From the NCBI GenBank assembly GCA_963169355.1, contig CAUJCR010000002.1, forward strand, positions 62,001-126,000: a stretch of DNA of 64,000 nucleotides. Reading direction: 5' to 3'. Of this stretch, positions 60,730 through 64,000 are shown piece by piece. Source of the DNA: Bacteroidota bacterium (GTDB taxonomy: Bacteria > Bacteroidota > Bacteroidia > B-17B0 > Aurantibacillaceae). How positions within the stretch are numbered: position 1 is the first letter of the stretch; the number at the start of each line of letters is the position of its first letter. The translations under genes were made by a program, and so were the position numbers. Below the pieces are notes generated by a model. The model was given only the letters and a program-made list of their open reading frames with translations. It made no database searches and was not told the origin of the DNA.

Positions 60730-62667
60730 CTAAGTATTGCGTGTTTTAATTATCTCAAATTTAAAGTCGTTTCTATCCTCATATCTATCAAAAATAACTC
60801 TTTCCCCATCTTCATTCGTTTTTAAATATTTGTTATGAAAAGTTTTAATCTTAAATCGTCCATTTCCTATACTTTCAATCTTAAATCTTTCATTAAGATT
60901 ATATTTTGTGCCATCAAACAAGATTAAATTACCATATTCAAAGGCAATTCTAGCAAACTGGTTATTTTCGGTTTTGATTTGTGAATTACCATCTGCAAAA
61001 GTGGTAATGATAAATTTAGTTTTATTAGAATTACAAGTAAGCTTGTTGTTGTCTATAGAGAAATAGCCATGTGTTAAAGACTTTAAATAGCAGGTGTCTC
61101 TTCTTATAACTTTAAATTTAGGAATACTTATAATAGTAAAATCTTTATTAGTTTCTACTCCATTAGGTAAAGCGCCTGTATTTATAATTGCAACTTTATA
61201 ACCTTTATTTTTAATAGTCTTAACATCTGAACTGTCGGGTAGTCTTGCGTATCCAATATAATTTGTTTCAAACATAAAGTTAATGTTTGTAGGAAAATCG
61301 CAATTAAAAAACACAAGATTTGTGTCTTTTATAAATTTATTAACGTAATCGCAAATTTCTATAAGCTCTTTTTCTCTTTGAATGTATTTTATGTTTCTCT
61401 CAGAGAGTTTCCAAGTTGTATGATTATCTTGTATAGCTTCTATATTAAAGCTAGTGAAACTAAAGACTAGAGCAAGAATTACGAGTATGGTTTTACTAAT
61501 CTTCTTAGATAACGAATTTGAAAAAGTAAATAAATCATGAGCAATTGCGCCAAAACCTAAAAATATAATAAATGATACAACTAATGTAAACCCATGTAGT
61601 TTAGTGGTTGCATAGGTAAAAAAACTATACACAAATACTAATGATATTATAAAGGCATAATAAATATTATTACGAACTACGTATTTATACAGTAATACAA
61701 TTCCGAGTAAGCAAAATAGAGGCGATAGATAACCATACTGAGTAGATAAACCGTCAAAATAAAAAAAGTTAGTTCCTCCATGCCCTTCAACCACTTCGTT
61801 GATATGCTTACTATTGTAAGCGTATTCAAATCTAGATTCTTGCGGAAATCTTAGTAGAATATATATTTGCCATGGTAGCGAAATACAAATGGCAATAAAT
61901 AAACTTTTAAGTAAATCATAAAAATGATTTAGCCTTATTTTGCCTTTGTTTTCAAATATAATATAAGCTCCCCAACATAAAAATACCAATAAGCCTACTA
62001 ACCATTTATTAAGTATTGCTAAGCCAGAAAACAAACCTATTAAGAAAATATTTTTTAATGTTTTATGATGAATATATCTTGTTAATGCCCATATAGAAGC
62101 AAAAATTAGATTAATAAAAACAACATCGTTATGGTCTGTAGCTATTGCTCCAGATAATTGTTCGTTCATGTAATTATTTAAACAATAAAACAATGCAGCA
62201 TAAAATCCAATTCTTGAGTTGGCAATATTTTTTCCAATGCCATAAATAAAAAAAACACCAGCTACAGCATAAACTAAACTAGGAAATCGTACCGCAAAAT
62301 ATGAATTTCCAAATATCTTGATGCTTAATGCTATTTGCCACAAAAACCAAGGCTGTTTATGTAACCAAATGGAAGAGTCCCACCAGTTTTTATAATCATG
62401 TTCAAAAAAAGGATCTTTATATAACAAAGGTTTTAATGGGTTGTCGGCTAAATGTTTTGCTACTAAACCATGAAATGATTCGTCCCACAACATTAAATAA
62501 GGAGTGAGTAAGATCATAAAAAGTTTTATCCCTAAAGCGCCAGTTAATAGTAGAAACAGAGATTTGTTATTATCGTAAATCTCAAAATGAACGATAGAAA
62601 TAGCAATAAATAGAAATGATACCGCTAAAATAACTTGTAGATATATTGCAAAATATGAATCGAACAT
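60730..62667 (-). CDS. GT39-like dolichyl-phosphate-mannose-type glycosyltransferase with C-terminal fascin-like domain
   Basis: LMLWDESFHGLVAKHL, WLHKQPWFLWQIALSIKIFGNSYFAVRFPSLVYAV; C-terminal repeats resembling fascin/beta-trefoil. Confidence 0.85.
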   Translation of the reverse strand: MFDSYFAIYLQVILAVSFLFIAISIVHFEIYDNNKSLFLLLTGALGIKLFMILLTPYLMLWDESFHGLVAKHLADNPLKPLLYKDPFFEHDYKNWWDSSIWLHKQPWFLWQIALSIKIFGNSYFAVRFPSLVYAVAGVFFIYGIGKNIANSRIGFYAALFYCLNNYMNEQLSGAIATDHNDVVFINLIFASIWALTRYIHHKTLKNIFLIGLFSGLAILNKWLVGLLVFLCWGAYIIFENKGKIRLNHFYDLLKSLFIAICISLPWQIYILLRFPQESRFEYAYNSKHINEVVEGHGGTNFFYFDGLSTQYGYLSPLFCLLGIVLLYKYVVRNNIYYAFIISLVFVYSFFTYATTKLHGFTLVVSFIIFLGFGAIAHDLFTFSNSLSKKISKTILVILALVFSFTSFNIEAIQDNHTTWKLSERNIKYIQREKELIEICDYVNKFIKDTNLVFFNCDFPTNINFMFETNYIGYARLPDSSDVKTIKNKGYKVAIINTGALPNGVETNKDFTIISIPKFKVIRRDTCYLKSLTHGYFSIDNNKLTCNSNKTKFIITTFADGNSQIKTENNQFARIAFEYGNLILFDGTKYNLNERFKIESIGNGRFKIKTFHNKYLKTNEDGERVIFDRYEDRNDFKFEIIKTRNT

Positions 62668-62723
62668 TTTAAAGCGTTACTTTCTAGTTTAAATTTTAAA
62701 TAGAAAGTTAACATAAGTATAAT

Positions 62724-63281
62724 TTATTGTACGGCTTTTATTTTATAAAAAGATAATTTTATATCATCACAATCTAAAGTCGATTTACCATCTGGGTTAA
62801 AAGAATATGACTTAATAATTAAACCATTTCTATTTATAATGTTAGCTGGGAAAGTAACACTATCTACAACTTGAATCCATTTATTGGTTTCAGCAATATG
62901 ACTTCTGAAATCAATTTTTTCCCACTTTAAGACATGTCCATTGCCATCTTCTAACGACAATGCAAATTCTTTATTGTGCGATAAATCGCCTACCCTCACC
63001 CATCCTTCAAATTTTACTTTTGCATCGGCTTGCAATAAACTATCATGCACATTAAAAATAAATCCACTTCCATAAATGTTAGAACTATCAGCTCTTGAGA
63101 AGAAATTACCCGAATGAGCATCTCCCTTAACTTCAACTTTTATAGTGGTATCTTCAAAATCGGTAAAGTGCGTATAAACTAATGTACTTTTTTCTTCGGT
63201 TTTGCTTTCATTGTTTGAGCAAGACACCGCTATTATTATAGATAGAACGCCTAAAAATTTATATACTAATTTCCCTTTCAC
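62724..63281 (-). CDS. Hypothetical lipoprotein with jelly-roll-like domain
   Basis: Lipobox VLSIIIAVSCSN; 185 aa; similar in pattern to the C-terminus of 58217-60007. Confidence 0.7.
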   Translation of the reverse strand: MKGKLVYKFLGVLSIIIAVSCSNNESKTEEKSTLVYTHFTDFEDTTIKVEVKGDAHSGNFFSRADSSNIYGSGFIFNVHDSLLQADAKVKFEGWVRVGDLSHNKEFALSLEDGNGHVLKWEKIDFRSHIAETNKWIQVVDSVTFPANIINRNGLIIKSYSFNPDGKSTLDCDDIKLSFYKIKAVQ

Positions 63282-63291
63282 AATTACTAAT

Positions 63292-64000
63292 TTATTTTTT
63301 CCTTACGGTTACTTGTTCTATTCGTTTTTCGTATTTCTCTCCTTTAAAAATACGGTGTACATAAATACCAGGTGTGTGAATTTGGTTAGGATCTAATTCG
63401 CCAACCTCTACTAGTTCTTCCACTTCGGCAATTGTAATTTTTCCGGCCATCGCAATCATTGGATTAAAGTTACGAGCAGTGTATCTAAATACTAAATTAC
63501 CTGCTGTATCACCTTTCCATGCTTTTACAATCGCAAAGTCGGCTTCAAATGCCTTTTCTTCAAGGTACTCTTTAGTTTGTCCGTTATAGGTAAAAGTACG
63601 CACAGGTTTACCAATGGCAACTTCAGTACCTACGCCTGCAGGCGTATATATAACAGGCATTCCATAGCCTGCAGCTAAACAACGAGTAGCTAATGTTCCT
63701 TGAGGGATTAATTCAACTTCAAGTTCCCCACTTAACATCTGGCGTTCAAATTCGGCATTTTCACCAACGTAAGATGCTACCATTTTTTTAATTTGTTTGT
63801 TTTGTAACAACAAGCCTAAACCAAAATCGTCAACACCAGCATTATTACTAATACAAGTTAAACCTTTAATTCCTTTTTTTACTAGCGCAGCAATACAGTT
63901 CTCTGGGATGCCACATAAACCAAAACCACCTACTAATAATGTGGCGTTGTCTTTAATGTCTTTTGTTGCCTCTTCGGCATTTTTTACTACTCTGTTAATC
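63292..64000 (-). CDS. scoA: 3-oxoacid CoA-transferase subunit A (5' end beyond the window)
   Basis: [86 protein letters not shown]; frame stays open to the window edge, so the ORF-track start at 63813 is internal. Confidence 0.93.
   Translation of the reverse strand, partial: INRVVKNAEEATKDIKDNATLLVGGFGLCGIPENCIAALVKKGIKGLTCISNNAGVDDFGLGLLLQNKQIKKMVASYVGENAEFERQMLSGELEVELIPQGTLATRCLAAGYGMPVIYTPAGVGTEVAIGKPVRTFTYNGQTKEYLEEKAFEADFAIVKAWKGDTAGNLVFRYTARNFNPMIAMAGKITIAEVEELVEVGELDPNQIHTPGIYVHRIFKGEKYEKRIEQVTVRKK

Noticed and set aside
1-64000. tRNA/rRNA genes, CRISPR arrays, riboswitches, prophage
   Set aside because: No T-loop-like GGTTCRA contexts with matching acceptor stems, no regularly spaced direct repeats and no phage structural cassette were found by eye. 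The S74 tail-fibre protein stands alone with a T9SS signal, so it is not prophage evidence.

Overview
The window is a low-GC, gene-dense chromosomal segment of a Bacteroidota bacterium. Supporting signs are TAnnTTTG promoters, several T9SS-type secreted proteins (M1 peptidase, S74 tail-fibre-like protein, gliding-motility C-terminal proteins) and a Bacteroidota-type 29-aa bS22/COX24-like basic protein. Core genes include sucA-sucB, icmF, pheS, ribF, an RNase E/G, an HU protein, rpoN and radC. Accessory modules are: (i) a clade II-type nitrous oxide reductase cluster, cytochrome c-nosZ-nosL(fused)-nosD-nosF-nosY, with a candidate FNR/DNR-like site and promoter; (ii) a LolA/hotdog/thioesterase mini-cluster resembling aryl-polyene/flexirubin accessory genes; (iii) a SulP/carbonic anhydrase pair; (iv) a membrane-glycosyltransferase island interleaved with the two subunits of a 3-oxoacid CoA-transferase. 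In (iv), a GT39-like protein carries a fascin-like C-terminal domain, and related jelly-roll-like tails seem to be shared by two membrane proteins and a lipoprotein. Other points worth a second look are an in-frame stop splitting a GNAT/nitrilase bifunctional gene, a signal peptide reachable only from an ATT start in a TPR/SpoIIE phosphatase gene, a small ribosomal-protein-like gene missing from the ORF track, and a hairpin-rich intergenic repeat. I saw no tRNA, rRNA, CRISPR, transposase or phage genes. No database search was run; all family calls are from reading the sequence.
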